In this document: piece by piece, positions 43,302-53,741 of the stretch
Numbering within the stretch: the stretch's first letter is position 1
How the letters are laid out: each line of letters starts with the position of its first letter
Source of the DNA: Ustilago trichophora
Lineage: Eukaryota > Basidiomycota > Ustilaginomycetes > Ustilaginales > Ustilaginaceae
Length of the DNA: 64,000 nt
Reading direction: 5' to 3'
Assembly: GCA_900323505.1 (NCBI GenBank)
Contig: OOIN01000003.1
Location: 2,150,802-2,214,801, forward strand
Made by a program: the position numbers and the translations under genes
The notes under the pieces: model-generated
What the model saw: the letters and a program-made list of their open reading frames with translations, nothing else
Database searches by the model: none
Told to the model about the DNA's origin: nothing

Positions 43302-45930
43302 AATGTGTATTAAGTCTTGAAGTCTTGAAGAGAATGAGTGGATGGGGCGATGCCAGGAAGGAGGAAGCGTGCTTGAGGACGTGGGAAAGGAAGGAGAGAT
43401 TGAGAGAGGAAGAAATGAAGAAGAGCAAGCAACAAGGAAAGGAGGAGGGAGAGATAAGCCTTAGAAGGGCTGAAGGGGTAAGTCGAAGAGGTGATGTAGT
43501 CTTGAGGCAAACAGGAATGACTTTGGAAGAAAAGAGGAAAATGAGGTGCGCAGTCTATCGGCCATGCTTGATCGTCATACAAAAGCGGCGCGTGATTCGC
43601 CTTGGGAACAACTCGTATCTGCCAAAGCGGCAAAGTGTCTATCGATGAGTTGAATCCGTCTCATACAGTCGACACGCTTCAAAAAGAAGCCCAAGACCGC
43701 TCGGCAGTGTTGCTTTACTGGCGAAAAGACCACTCTGACCGGTGAGCAAAAGAGCTCTGGGCCGACCATGGCACTGCGTCAGAGTCAGCTCACATACCGC
43801 AACGCTACACATGTGGAGGCAATCCAACGGCACTGTGCAGCACGTTGTGTCGGGAGGGATGGCATTTACCACACTGGACAGTCCGAAGTTTGATTAGGAT
43901 GCAGGGGAGATGAACTGGAACGCCATCTGAGACCTTGCAAGGCTTGCCACTTGAAAGCTGGGTGCATTCGGATAAAGTTCTGCCGAACGGTTGGGTGGCA
44001 TCGCGACTTCCAGACGAGGGCCCAGATGATGATGGTTCTCCATAAGGTGGGCCGCAGGTGCCAAAACTGTACACGAACACGAAGAAGAAAATAATGAAAA
44101 GCGAAAAAGACCCGTTGCTACCTGTACAAATTTTCTTGTCTTGGGCGTACCACGAGCAAACAAATGGAAAAAGTCGGCTGCATTTCTGTTTGTACTGCAG
44201 AATGGGCGGCTTCTGGCTTCCGCGCCGATCAGTGGGAAGATGATAATTTTTCGGAAAAAATTCATATTCATATAAAATATTTGACTGGGCGCCAGTCGGA
44301 GTCTCGTTCCCTGTAATCGCCGTGTGATCAAATTCATACAACTGAGACCTGGATGCATGGCCGGGCGAGCCTGCTTCTGTAGAAGAGCGCAGACAGGCAC
44401 AAAACAGATCGGTCCCAGATTTTGAGACAAGGCGGGCTCAACATGCAGGTGTACAGTAGACTCTCCCCTCTCGTCGTGACCGCAATTGACTTTCCCGGCC
44501 TGTTCGGCGAAGTGAGTTGCCCAGGCGAGACATGTCCTTCGAGACAATGTCCGTCGGGCATGAGTCCTACAAACAAATGTACCTTTTCGTCCGTTCCTAC
44601 TCTGCTTCTGCGCCCCACGCCAACCTGTCGGTCAAGCTTGTTTTCGACCCGTCTTACGCCCGTCCCACTCCAATTTCTTCCCTTCTTGTTTTTCTTTCTC
44701 AAGGGGTTAGTTCCGCAGAGACCAGACCCTGCAGTCTATTTCTCCCTGCGATCATTGCCCTATCACAGCAGCCCAGAACGACCACTTTGTTTGGCCCTGG
44801 CCCTCATTACAGCCTCGACTCAATTCCTTCAATTCCCATTCATGCTATGCTGTCACGCAGTGCCCAGCGCTGAGAGCGCTTGTACTCTACAGTACCTGCA
44901 AAAACACCTTGTTTCCATAGTCCGCTGTGATCCACCTCTTTTACCCAAACCTCTTGGCCTAGCCGCTTCCGCCGCTGCTGCACTTCAGCGCGTGGCCCAC
45001 TTGCTTTGATCTGAACTTTGATTCCCACGCCTACTGCTGATGTACAAATCTGAATCATCCTTCCGGTGATCTTGGGCCCAAAACTTTGGTTGGCGGTTCC
45101 ACTTCCACACCTATGCCCCACCCATGGCTCACCTTCTGGGTTCCATCTCTTTTCCTGTTAATTTCTACCCATGTATCCTTTCTCTTGCTTATTCCAGAAA
45201 TCATTGTCCTCTCATCCAGGTGTCAATTACTGGCTGTCGCTTTACCTCCGTCTAATCTTTCGACTGTTTCCTCTACTAGACAAGCTCGCATCTGTGCTTG
45301 CCGTTTAGCTCACTTACATCGTCCGAACTTTTCTCGGTCTGGGTTTTCTGCTCTAACCTCTGGTCGCGATCTCTCTGTGTGTCTCGGCTTCTTGCCTGTG
45401 TGGCCCTAGATCCTGCTCATACCCAGCCAATCCTCTTGCGCGTCCACCCTGATCATTTGTGTCAATCAGTTCCCGCTGGGAATGGGCCGAGCATGACAGA
45501 ATGGCCTGACCTGACAAAAGTCCGGCTGGTCGCCTGAGCGCTCGTATCGATATTGAGCCGTCTTCGACAGCGTCTGTCCAACTTAAGGACATCAAGTCTT
45601 ATCCTGCACACGTTCTGTTCCCCTCGCATCACCTTGACCCTTTCAGTGACATCTATCGGAAGCATCTCTTCCTCCTTTGAATCTCCTTCTTTCACTCGAT
45701 CTCCTTCCCTATCATAACATTCATCCTTTAGCCTTCCTTGTCATTTCTTTGATCCTCCTTCCCTTCCACATCATCCTTCTTCGGAATCATTTGTTGCTCA
45801 AGTCTTTCGTACTCTCCCCTCTCCCGGCAGCACAATTACCCAACACAGCAGCGTCTCTGTGATCGTGTTCCACGCTCAAGATCATCCAGTTAACTCAAAG
45901 TTGGCGCCGATCATTTGTCACGGAAGCAAG
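43302..45930. promoter_or_regulatory. Long gene-free region upstream of GT2 paralogue 2
   Basis: 2.6 kb between divergent genes. No domain-bearing frame. TACAGTA at 44452-44458 and 44888-44894. About 300 bp before the ATG (45600-45860) is strongly pyrimidine-rich, consistent with a fungal 5' leader. Confidence 0.5.
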
Positions 45931-48774
45931 ATGAAGCGCGTCGACTCAGCTTCGAGCATCTCTTGCCTCCCTTCGCTCCCCACTTTCAACCACAACCTCA
46001 CCCCCAGCTCAAGCATTGCCGGTCATGGACAATCTGGATACTACCAAAGCCACGACGATGACATGGAAGTGATCGAGTCGGATGACGAGGATCGCATTGT
46101 GCCTTCCTCCTCGGCTTCGTCCGCAAGTAACCACCACTATAGCAGTTCGGGAGCAGCCAAGGCTCAGCGACCCACTTCGCATCGTCGCACAGACTCTTAC
46201 ATCCTCACGAGCGCTCCTTCCTCAGGCTCGTCGGGCTCTTATACCTTCCACTCCACCGCCGAAGACTCCCCGGCTGAGGCTGGCCATTCGACCGATGCCA
46301 TCCATGCTTCGCTGGTTCTGGCACGTCACCTCTTCTCAGTCGCGGTCACCGAGAAGTGGTGCCGACAGGAAAACTTTTCCAATGCCGTCGCTGTTCGTGT
46401 CAGCGTCGGTAGCTACATCCTATACCCGCAGGAGGGCTCCTCGATGCCTGCCTTCTCCCGAGCCATGCTCGAGCTCAACTGCGATGCTGCCATCATCATC
46501 AACACGCCACTTGTTGCTGCTGCTCTCTCGACTCTTAACCCGGGCGAGAACGAGATCCGACTGAGCTCCTCCAAACGAGTTCAAGTCGTCAAGAGCCTCG
46601 ATTACCTCGGCGGAGCCCGTCGTGCCCAGATGGCAGCCTTCTCCGACACGGAGCAGGTGCTCGTCGTCTGGACCGAATCCTGCCGAGACCTCATCGAACA
46701 GGTTCGAAGCTTTGAACGTCTGCTCGTCGACTACGTCTGGTCGATCACTGCAGACCCGACTGCTTCGGCTCGTCACAGCATGATCTCGCGCTCGCCGTCG
46801 CTTATGTCACTCAACACTACCCTCGAGAACACTGTCGTCACTTCGGCTTCCGCCGAGTCCGATTTGTCGCAATTGGAGCACTATGTTCCCGAGGTGCGTA
46901 ATGCTTACTGGTTCGCCGGCGCAGTTCGAGGTCTTGGCGTCTGCATTGCTGCTGTCGTTGTTGCGAACTGGATCCGAACCATCGTTCAGGCCGTTCGCAT
47001 CGACGGCGAGCCCACCTACCTTGTGGCGCTCCTTGCTGTCTTGCCCATGTTTGTCGTTCTCCTCCCACTTGCTGACAACGTTGCCAGCTGCGTCGCTATG
47101 GCCCTTGGTCCCATTCGTCCCATGATGCGCAACTCGCGCTTCTACTCGGGTGTGACGCCTGAGCCTCCTGTCGGCAAGACCATCCTTCCCCACGTCACCA
47201 TCCAGGTGCCCGTCTACAAGGAGTCGCTCCAGCACGTTCTGCAGCCTACTCTCGACTCGGTTCGCGCTGCCATCACCGAGTACGAGCTGCAGGGTGGTAC
47301 GGCCTCGATCCTCATTGCTGAAGACGGCATGCTCGTCGTCGACGAAGAAGAGAAGCAGGCACGACTCGATTTCTACCGTCGTCATGACATTGCTTGGATC
47401 GCACGTCCTCGCCACGGCGACATGTTTGTTCGTGCTGGTCGTTTCAAGAAGGCTTCCAACTTGAATTTTAGCATGCAGATTTCGAAGAAGTTCGAAGAAT
47501 CCATCCTCGCCAACCCCAACCAGGATCGTGAGGCTCTGCTACAGCGCATCCTCAAGGAGCGACATCCTGAAGCCGATGGTGAGGGAGATGTCAGCCTTGG
47601 TGAACTTATCCTTCTAATCGACTCGGACACCCGTATCCCCGCCGACTCGCTCCTGCCCAGTGCCTGGGAGATGGCTTCGTCCCCAGACGTGGGTATCCTT
47701 CAGCACTGCTCTGGTGTTCTTATTGTTGGTTCTGGTTTCTTCGAAAAGTCGCTTGCCTACTTTATGCGCTTTATCTACTTCTTTATTTCGTGGCAGACTG
47801 CCACCGGCGAGGTTGCACCTTTTGTCGGACACAATGCCTTCCTCCGCAAATCTGCCATCGCTGAGCTCTCGGAGGAGTCTCTCGATGCCAAGAACAGCGA
47901 CGGCTTCATTCGACCTTGGTCCGAGGAGACTGTATCCGAAGATTTGGATCTCGGCTTGCGACTCCTTCTCCGAGGCTGGGTCACAAGATGGGCCACCTAC
48001 TCCAACTACGGCTTCCAGGAGGGTGTCTCGCTCACCTATGTCGATGAGGTCAATCGATGGCGCAAGTACACCTACGGCATCTTTGAGCTGTTCCTTAACC
48101 CTCTTTGGCGATGGCCTGTGCAAGGACCCGTGCCCAAGCTCATCCGCACCGTCTTCTGGTCTAGCAAGGTCCCTGTTCACTACAAATTCCATCTGCTTGC
48201 CTACGCTGCCAGCTATTTCGCCATCGGAGTTTCGCTGCCCAGTGCCCTTGCGCTCTACTTTGTTCAAGGCTGGCTCGGTCCTTGGATGCTGCCGTTCTTC
48301 GTTCCTTCCTTCCAATACTGGGTCGTCTCTCTGGTCATCTTTGGCGCGACTGGTTTCATCGGTGTCACGGTTGCTCGCCACCGAAGTGGCGACGCCAACA
48401 TCTTCCGTGCTCTGGCTCAACACCTCCTCTGGTACCCCATCAACATGATCACCGTTGTCTCGCTCTCATTTGCCCTCATCAAGGCCATGGTCTCGTTCCT
48501 CGTCTCGATTCCCATCTCGTTCGGCGTCACTGCCAAGGATGATGCCAACTTCCACTTTGCCATCGAGGCTCCCTTGGTATTGCGACAATTCTGGCAGTCC
48601 AACACCATCTGTCTTGCTATCGTAGCATGCGTCAGCGTCCTCGCAACCTCAGCGGTCCCTATTGGCTGGCAGATCACCGACTGGCCCACGATGCTACCCA
48701 TCATGTTCATCGCGCTGGCAACGCTTCTGTCGCCGTTCATCCTGAACCCCGCCCTCATTCGATTCTCCTTCTAA
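45931..48774 (+). CDS. Large membrane GT2 glycosyltransferase, paralogue 2 (947 aa)
   Basis: Same architecture as the gene at 35584-38394. The Ser/Asp-rich N-terminus (MKRVDSASSISCLPSLP) precedes the shared N-terminal domain (ARHLFSVAVTEKWCRQ...CDAAIIINTPLVAAALSTLNPG). Two TM helices follow, then the catalytic core: VTIQVPVYKESLQHVL, ILIAEDGM, RAGRFKKASNLNFSMQI, LIDSDTRIPADS (DxD), VSEDLDLGLRLLLRGW and EVNRWRKYTYG. Several C-terminal TM helices end ILNPALIRFSF. The two proteins clearly descend from one ancestor and lie in mirror orientation around two GH16 genes. An open frame extends upstream of 45931 without an ATG. The polysaccharide product is unknown. Confidence 0.88.
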   Translation: MKRVDSASSISCLPSLPTFNHNLTPSSSIAGHGQSGYYQSHDDDMEVIESDDEDRIVPSSSASSASNHHYSSSGAAKAQRPTSHRRTDSYILTSAPSSGSSGSYTFHSTAEDSPAEAGHSTDAIHASLVLARHLFSVAVTEKWCRQENFSNAVAVRVSVGSYILYPQEGSSMPAFSRAMLELNCDAAIIINTPLVAAALSTLNPGENEIRLSSSKRVQVVKSLDYLGGARRAQMAAFSDTEQVLVVWTESCRDLIEQVRSFERLLVDYVWSITADPTASARHSMISRSPSLMSLNTTLENTVVTSASAESDLSQLEHYVPEVRNAYWFAGAVRGLGVCIAAVVVANWIRTIVQAVRIDGEPTYLVALLAVLPMFVVLLPLADNVASCVAMALGPIRPMMRNSRFYSGVTPEPPVGKTILPHVTIQVPVYKESLQHVLQPTLDSVRAAITEYELQGGTASILIAEDGMLVVDEEEKQARLDFYRRHDIAWIARPRHGDMFVRAGRFKKASNLNFSMQISKKFEESILANPNQDREALLQRILKERHPEADGEGDVSLGELILLIDSDTRIPADSLLPSAWEMASSPDVGILQHCSGVLIVGSGFFEKSLAYFMRFIYFFISWQTATGEVAPFVGHNAFLRKSAIAELSEESLDAKNSDGFIRPWSEETVSEDLDLGLRLLLRGWVTRWATYSNYGFQEGVSLTYVDEVNRWRKYTYGIFELFLNPLWRWPVQGPVPKLIRTVFWSSKVPVHYKFHLLAYAASYFAIGVSLPSALALYFVQGWLGPWMLPFFVPSFQYWVVSLVIFGATGFIGVTVARHRSGDANIFRALAQHLLWYPINMITVVSLSFALIKAMVSFLVSIPISFGVTAKDDANFHFAIEAPLVLRQFWQSNTICLAIVACVSVLATSAVPIGWQITDWPTMLPIMFIALATLLSPFILNPALIRFSF

Positions 48775-49304
48775 AGCATCATTGAGCGTTCGACTCTGGC
48801 TACCCTATTCTCTCTTTTGTCAATTACATCACAGCCTCATACTTTCTTTAGTTCACACTTGTAATGGTTTCTCACAGAGTTTCTCCTTTCTCGCATAATA
48901 CTAGAACCAGTATCTTGTTCCAAGTGCTTCATCTGAAGCAGATCGACTTACGATTGTGCACCAGGAGATTTCGCCCGACTGAATTTGCCTCAAGCTAAAT
49001 CATGAAGCGAAAGCCCGAGGACTCTGCCCGTATTCGAAGAGGCAAGACCATGTCGATTGCATCTTGCTTCACAGGTGTGGTGGGGTTGCCATTTTGCTTG
49101 ACAACGCGCAAAGTTTGCTCACCCGATAGAGCCGATCGTTTTGGCTTTCTCGATCTCCGCCGAATGAGCAGATTCATCCTATTACGCCCCGACGCCCTCG
49201 CCAGACTTCCGGACTTGCGTCGTGTTGGAGTGCACGGCGTTCTTCCTCGGTGAAGGCCCATTTTGTCGGCATTGCCCTCATCATGACTGTGCGGCTGAGA
49301 CAAT
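48775..49304. other. Convergent intergenic region
   Basis: 530 bp between GT2 paralogue 2 (+) and fumarylacetoacetase (-). It marks the border between the wall-glycan cluster and the aromatic catabolic cluster. No gene recognised. Confidence 0.5.
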
Positions 49305-51094
49305 CTACAGAGGAATAGAGGGAAGAATCGTCCCCAAGCACTCGCCAAATCCAATCCAATACTCGCCACTCTTGCCCTGGGCCTTGGCAGACATGCGCAC
49401 CGTGTCGCCATCTTGCAAAAATGTTCTCTCCACCTCTTCCTTGCCACTCTTGGTAGCCAGTTTGAAAGGCTGCCTGCCCATGTGCGACTTTTCGAGTAGC
49501 GAGCCATATCCGTGAGTGCCAGGAGCCGACAAGGTGCCAGTGCCAAGCAGGTCGCCGGGAGAGAGTGGACAACCAGTTGTAGAGTGGTGTGCCAGCATCT
49601 GGCGAATCGTGTAGTAGGTATGTCGCAGGTTTGAGTGCGAAATCACGTCGAAGCTGCCCTCCACAGATTGATTTGCTTCTGCAGCTGTGTTGCGATGTAG
49701 GATCAGAAAAAGAGGGCCGTCGTGATTAGCAAAGAGGAATGGCCGGAGAAGATCGAGGGCAGAGGAGGTAACATAGAGATGCTTACGTCGAATAGCAATG
49801 GTCAGTGGAATGTCAAAGTTGGTGTTGTTAGTATCTTCAAGATACGGCAGCAGAGGTGGGTCATGTTGGTAACCTGGGCAGGTAAGCTCTTCGAGTGCGT
49901 GAATGGGAACAATCCACGGCGAGATCGTCGAGGCGAAGTTCTGACGGTCAAAAGCAGGAAAAGAGCAAGTTAGCACGAACAGTTACCCGATCAGCATGTT
50001 GTCATGGCGCCAACTTGCCTTGCTCAAGAAAGGACCTGCACGGATTCGTAGAGAGGAGAGAGACGTGTAAGTGACTACTTCGAGACGGATTGCTGTGGCG
50101 AGGATGATTGCTTACCGAGCGGAACGTATTCCCATGTCTGGATGTCTCGAGCGGACCAATCATTCAGCAGCACCGCGCCGAACACCTTGTCTGCCGCTTG
50201 AGCGGGTGAGAGCCTCTCTCCGAGCTTTGTTGGCTTTCCTCCGTAGAACTGTCATATCATACCCTCACGCGATCCATCTTTGTCAGTATAAATTGTCTCG
50301 TGCCCCACCCAGCTAAGCTGCATTGTCGAGAACACTTACGAATCCTACCTCGAGCTCAAAGTCCAGCCTTTTGCAAGGAGCAACGATCGGCTGAGTGTCT
50401 CCTGGCTTCTCCAGAATCTGTCCCATCGGTCTGTGTATAGGCGTTCCGGAAGGAACGATACTCGACGCCCTCCCGTGATACGCTACGGGGAGATGCTTCC
50501 AGTTGGGCTGCAAAGCCTTCTCCTTGCCGCGAATGAGAACACCGCAGTTGAAGGCGTGCTCGAGACTCGAGTAAAAATCGGTGTAATCGCCGATGGTGCA
50601 GGGTAGACACATCACAGTGTCTTTGCTCAATCGGTCGACAAAGAGCTCGCGTCCTGTGAGATGTTCGACATTCACTCCCGGGCAAATGTTGGATGAGGTG
50701 ATGGTGGTGGAGACGTCGATGGGGGAACCACAAGAGAGCAGCTGCTGAAGATGCGTGCGGAAGGAGAGCCAGGTGGCTTTGTCGAGGCTCATGAAGCGGT
50801 TCAGTGTCGACTGTGTTCAGCGTATTGGTGGTAAGTGACTACCAGTCAGCTGCAAGCACTTCTCATAGTAAACAAGTCCATCGCTGCGGCAAGACTTACC
50901 CCTGAGAAAATATCCCGAGCAATGACTTCCGGGAAGAACTTGGTGAGTGAGAGCGCCTGCAGATCTAGAATGTAGTCTCCAATAGCTACACCGCATCTTT
51001 GATTCGAAGCCTCTCCTGACGTGTAGAAGCTGCCATATGGAAAATTCTGGATCGGAAATGGATGATCAATCGGATACTCAATGATAGACTTCAT
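49305..51094 (-). CDS. fahA: Fumarylacetoacetase
   Basis: Hydrolyses fumarylacetoacetate to fumarate and acetoacetate, the last step of tyrosine/phenylacetate breakdown through homogentisate. I join six exons: 50900-51094, 50340-50810, 50116-50248, 50019-50035, 49787-49940 and 49305-49684; 449 aa. Exon 4 is only 17 nt, and the intron after it (49941-50018) uses a GC donor (AAG|GCAAGT) with a CAG acceptor. Family motifs: the SH3-like N-terminal domain (PIQNFPYGSFYT), IGDYTDFYSSLEHA (metal Asp), VAYHGRASSIVPSG, LDFELEVGF (two metal Glu), [51 protein letters not shown] and GFGECLGTILPS. It lies near a P450, a regulator and homogentisate dioxygenase in an apparent pathway cluster. Confidence 0.93.
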
Positions 51095-51764
51095 CGTTGC
51101 GCTGAAGCTTGCGTCCGCTGAGACAGATGGATGGGTGGATCGATGACTAAATCGAAGAGAATGGTGGTCCAGAGTCTACCTCGAGCTATCGAGATATTTT
51201 AGGTACGGGCCGTCTTAGCGTCGGTCGCACCGATGAATCTTTTATCGAATCCTGACGACCGGGTATGTGGGCGCCTTGCAAAGGTCTCTTGGTCTCTGAG
51301 AAGGCCTTTGTCCGGTTCAGGGTCCAAATCACGGAAAAACATGGTGCAAAGAAACGGTAAAATACCTGTTGGTTCTTCCGAGTTGCAGCTGCTTTCGCCG
51401 AAGTCGATGCAGCCTACAAACAAAGGCCGAAAGAATCCGATCCAACGAACAGCTTCTTGATCAAGTTGGACAAGAATGCTATACTTTGAGCATCGGTCCG
51501 CAATGCCCCCGTCCGGATGAGCTCTAACCTCGCATAAATCTAGCTCAATCCTCTCCTCTAGAGCCTCCGCTACCAGCACCTCGGCGGAATGGACACAAAG
51601 CCAAGGGGCCAAAGTGCTAGTCATTGGCTGGGCGAGCGAGACCTCAAAGGAAACACAGCCCCACACACCTCCTGCAGAGCCGAAATCTACCAAGAGCAGG
51701 GCCAATCAATTTCTTCATGTTTTGGTCTGAGAAAGTAACGAACATGAAATGCTTTTCCACTAGT
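51095..51764. other. Intergenic region upstream of fumarylacetoacetase
   Basis: 670 bp between two minus-strand genes, containing the promoter of fumarylacetoacetase. A minus-strand frame of about 168 codons (51199-51705) has no recognisable domain and is not called. Confidence 0.5.
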
Positions 51765-53357
51765 TCACGACTGCTTGTTGGTGATGCTAGCAGCCATCTG
51801 CAGCTCCGTGCGCGACTTTTCGTTCTCAATCCACTGCTCGATAGTTGCTGGGTCTCGGGGCACAAATCTGATCTTGAACGGCTTGGGCGTCGAACTGAGA
51901 CCTTTGGGGTTGGCGCAACCAGTCGCAGGGTTGATGTCGTAGTTCTGCTCGGCAGGATCCTCGGACATTTCAATCTTGAAGAAGTGGATGACCTTACAGA
52001 AGGCGATGTACAGCTCCCTGTTGGCCAGATGAACACCGGCACACATACGACGACCAGCACCAAACGAGTAGTGGGCCTGCTTGTTTTCCTCACCGGGCTC
52101 CAGGAAGCGCTCGGGACGGAAGTTCTCAACGTCACCGTAGCGTTCTCGGTCCTGGTGGATGGCCCAAGCGTTGAGGAAGACCGTGGTGCCAGAAGGAATG
52201 TGGACGCCTTTGTAGGTCGAGTCGCCGAGAGTGGCTTTGGGAAGGGCGAGCTTGAGCACGCTGAAGTAGCGCGAGCACTCCTTGTGCAGGGCGGTAATGT
52301 AGTCGACGGTCTCTTCGTCTGAAGAGGGAATCTCGCCGTTGTAGACCTTGTACATCTCGTTGTAGGCTTTCTCTTGGATATCAGGCCGCTTGGCGAGGAA
52401 GCCCATCGACCAGATAAAGGTGTTTGCCAGCGTGTCGAGTCCGGCAGAGACCATCGAGAGACAGATCGAAGACAGTTCCTCGTCTGTGAGCTTAGCCTCG
52501 GGATCCTTGAGAATGTTACCAGTGATGCAGGGGATATCGGTACCAGCCTTGACACGTGCCTTGAGATCGTTGAGGAGACGGTTCATGTACACATCGCGGC
52601 GGGCACGAATCTGTCCAGCGAACGCGTTGCTGTTGCGTCCGAAACGCGGGAAGTATCGAACGATGGGAAGGTAGTCGGCGGGCGAGTTGGACACGGATCG
52701 GAAGTTGGCAACGTGGGTCTCGACTTCAACAATCTCTTCCAGAAGCTCGTCGCCGACCTTGTCGAGACGGGATCCGTAGTTGACGACAAGCGAAACGTTG
52801 AGGGCAAGGCGCTGGAAGTAGGCAAAAGGAGCGATGGCCTTGCCCTTGGAGTTGTACAAGTCTTCGACGAGCGAGAGCGTCTCACGGTCGATGATGGGCA
52901 CGTAGCTCTGGACAGCGACGCGGTTGAGCGCAGTGGCAGCAGCCCGACGCTTGCGCTTGCACGACTCATCCCAGGGCGAGGTGCCGATGGTGAAGCCAGC
53001 AGTCGAGGAGACGACAGTGTGGAAGGTGTAGAACAAAGGTCGGCTAATGTAGATGCTGCCCAAGTCAGTGAGCAAATCCTTGGACGCTTGGGCAGAGTTG
53101 ATGACTACCACCTCGCGCTCGCCCAGCTGCACCTTGTACACGGGGCCGTACTTCTTCGACCACTTGTAGTAGGTCTGAGCTGCATCTTCGCCGACTTGGA
53201 ACAGATTACCGACATAGGGCCAGCCACGTGGTCCGGGAAGGTTGAGCTTAGGCCTTTTGGTGGCCGAGTAGAGCAGCTGTGCCACGACCAATGCCAATCC
53301 AAGCCAGACGAGGTGCGGCACGGAAGCCAGGTTTTCGGAGGAGATTTCAAATCTCAT
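51765..53357 (-). CDS. Cytochrome P450, CYP504-like (phenylacetate/hydroxyphenylacetate hydroxylase candidate)
   Basis: ER-anchored monooxygenase, 530 aa, single exon, starting MRFEISSENLASVPH with an N-terminal TM anchor (LVWLGLALVVAQLLYSA) and a proline-rich hinge (LNLPGPRGWPYVGN). Oxygen-binding helix motif SAGLDTLANTF, ExxR as KECSR, and heme loop YSFGAGRRMCAGVHLANREL with the Cys ligand. The C-terminal ...GLSSTPKPFKIRFVPRD resembles CYP504 proteins. CYP504 enzymes hydroxylate phenylacetate (PhacA) or 3-hydroxyphenylacetate (PhacB) towards homogentisate. The linkage to homogentisate dioxygenase and fumarylacetoacetase supports this, but the substrate is inference. The frame is open further upstream; the chosen ATG places the anchor at the N-terminus. 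Confidence 0.87.
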   Translation of the reverse strand: MRFEISSENLASVPHLVWLGLALVVAQLLYSATKRPKLNLPGPRGWPYVGNLFQVGEDAAQTYYKWSKKYGPVYKVQLGEREVVVINSAQASKDLLTDLGSIYISRPLFYTFHTVVSSTAGFTIGTSPWDESCKRKRRAAATALNRVAVQSYVPIIDRETLSLVEDLYNSKGKAIAPFAYFQRLALNVSLVVNYGSRLDKVGDELLEEIVEVETHVANFRSVSNSPADYLPIVRYFPRFGRNSNAFAGQIRARRDVYMNRLLNDLKARVKAGTDIPCITGNILKDPEAKLTDEELSSICLSMVSAGLDTLANTFIWSMGFLAKRPDIQEKAYNEMYKVYNGEIPSSDEETVDYITALHKECSRYFSVLKLALPKATLGDSTYKGVHIPSGTTVFLNAWAIHQDRERYGDVENFRPERFLEPGEENKQAHYSFGAGRRMCAGVHLANRELYIAFCKVIHFFKIEMSEDPAEQNYDINPATGCANPKGLSSTPKPFKIRFVPRDPATIEQWIENEKSRTELQMAASITNKQS

Positions 53358-53741
53358 CGTATGTCGGTCAAGGAGTTCTTGGTGTAGAGTGAGTGTCCTG
53401 AGCGATGTAGGTAAGTGGAAATCAGAAAACAAGTCTGGCGGCCTAACTTTATATAGGAAGCGCAAGGGAGGTTCAATCCGCAGGCAGCCATTGGGCGTTG
53501 TCGGTCTGATCCGCTTGTCCACTCTGCCTCGTAAGCTCGGCTGCTTCGCAAGGTTAGAGAACTGCAAGCTGCCTCTCTCTGGATTAAGCGGGACAGCGCG
53601 CTGCCAGCCCCGCTACTGTATGTTCAAGTTCAAAAATCTGGGGTTCCTGTAGCGAGGCGAGGGGATTTAGCCGGTCCGTAGCCGCCCGCATATGTCACAA
53701 GTTGAATGCGCGCCGAGACTGCCAATACAGTACGGGGTATT
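53358..53741. promoter_or_regulatory. Intergenic region between regulator 3' end and P450 5' end
   Basis: 384 bp holding the P450 promoter. TACAGTA at 53726-53732. No gene seen. Confidence 0.5.

Noticed and set aside
44422..45009. 195-codon frame in the long region before GT2 paralogue 2
   Set aside because: Leu/Pro/Ser-rich translation of pyrimidine-rich DNA with no motif.
51199..51705. 168-codon minus-strand frame between fumarylacetoacetase and the P450
   Set aside because: No recognisable motif and no supporting splice or start context; could not be linked to maleylacetoacetate isomerase.
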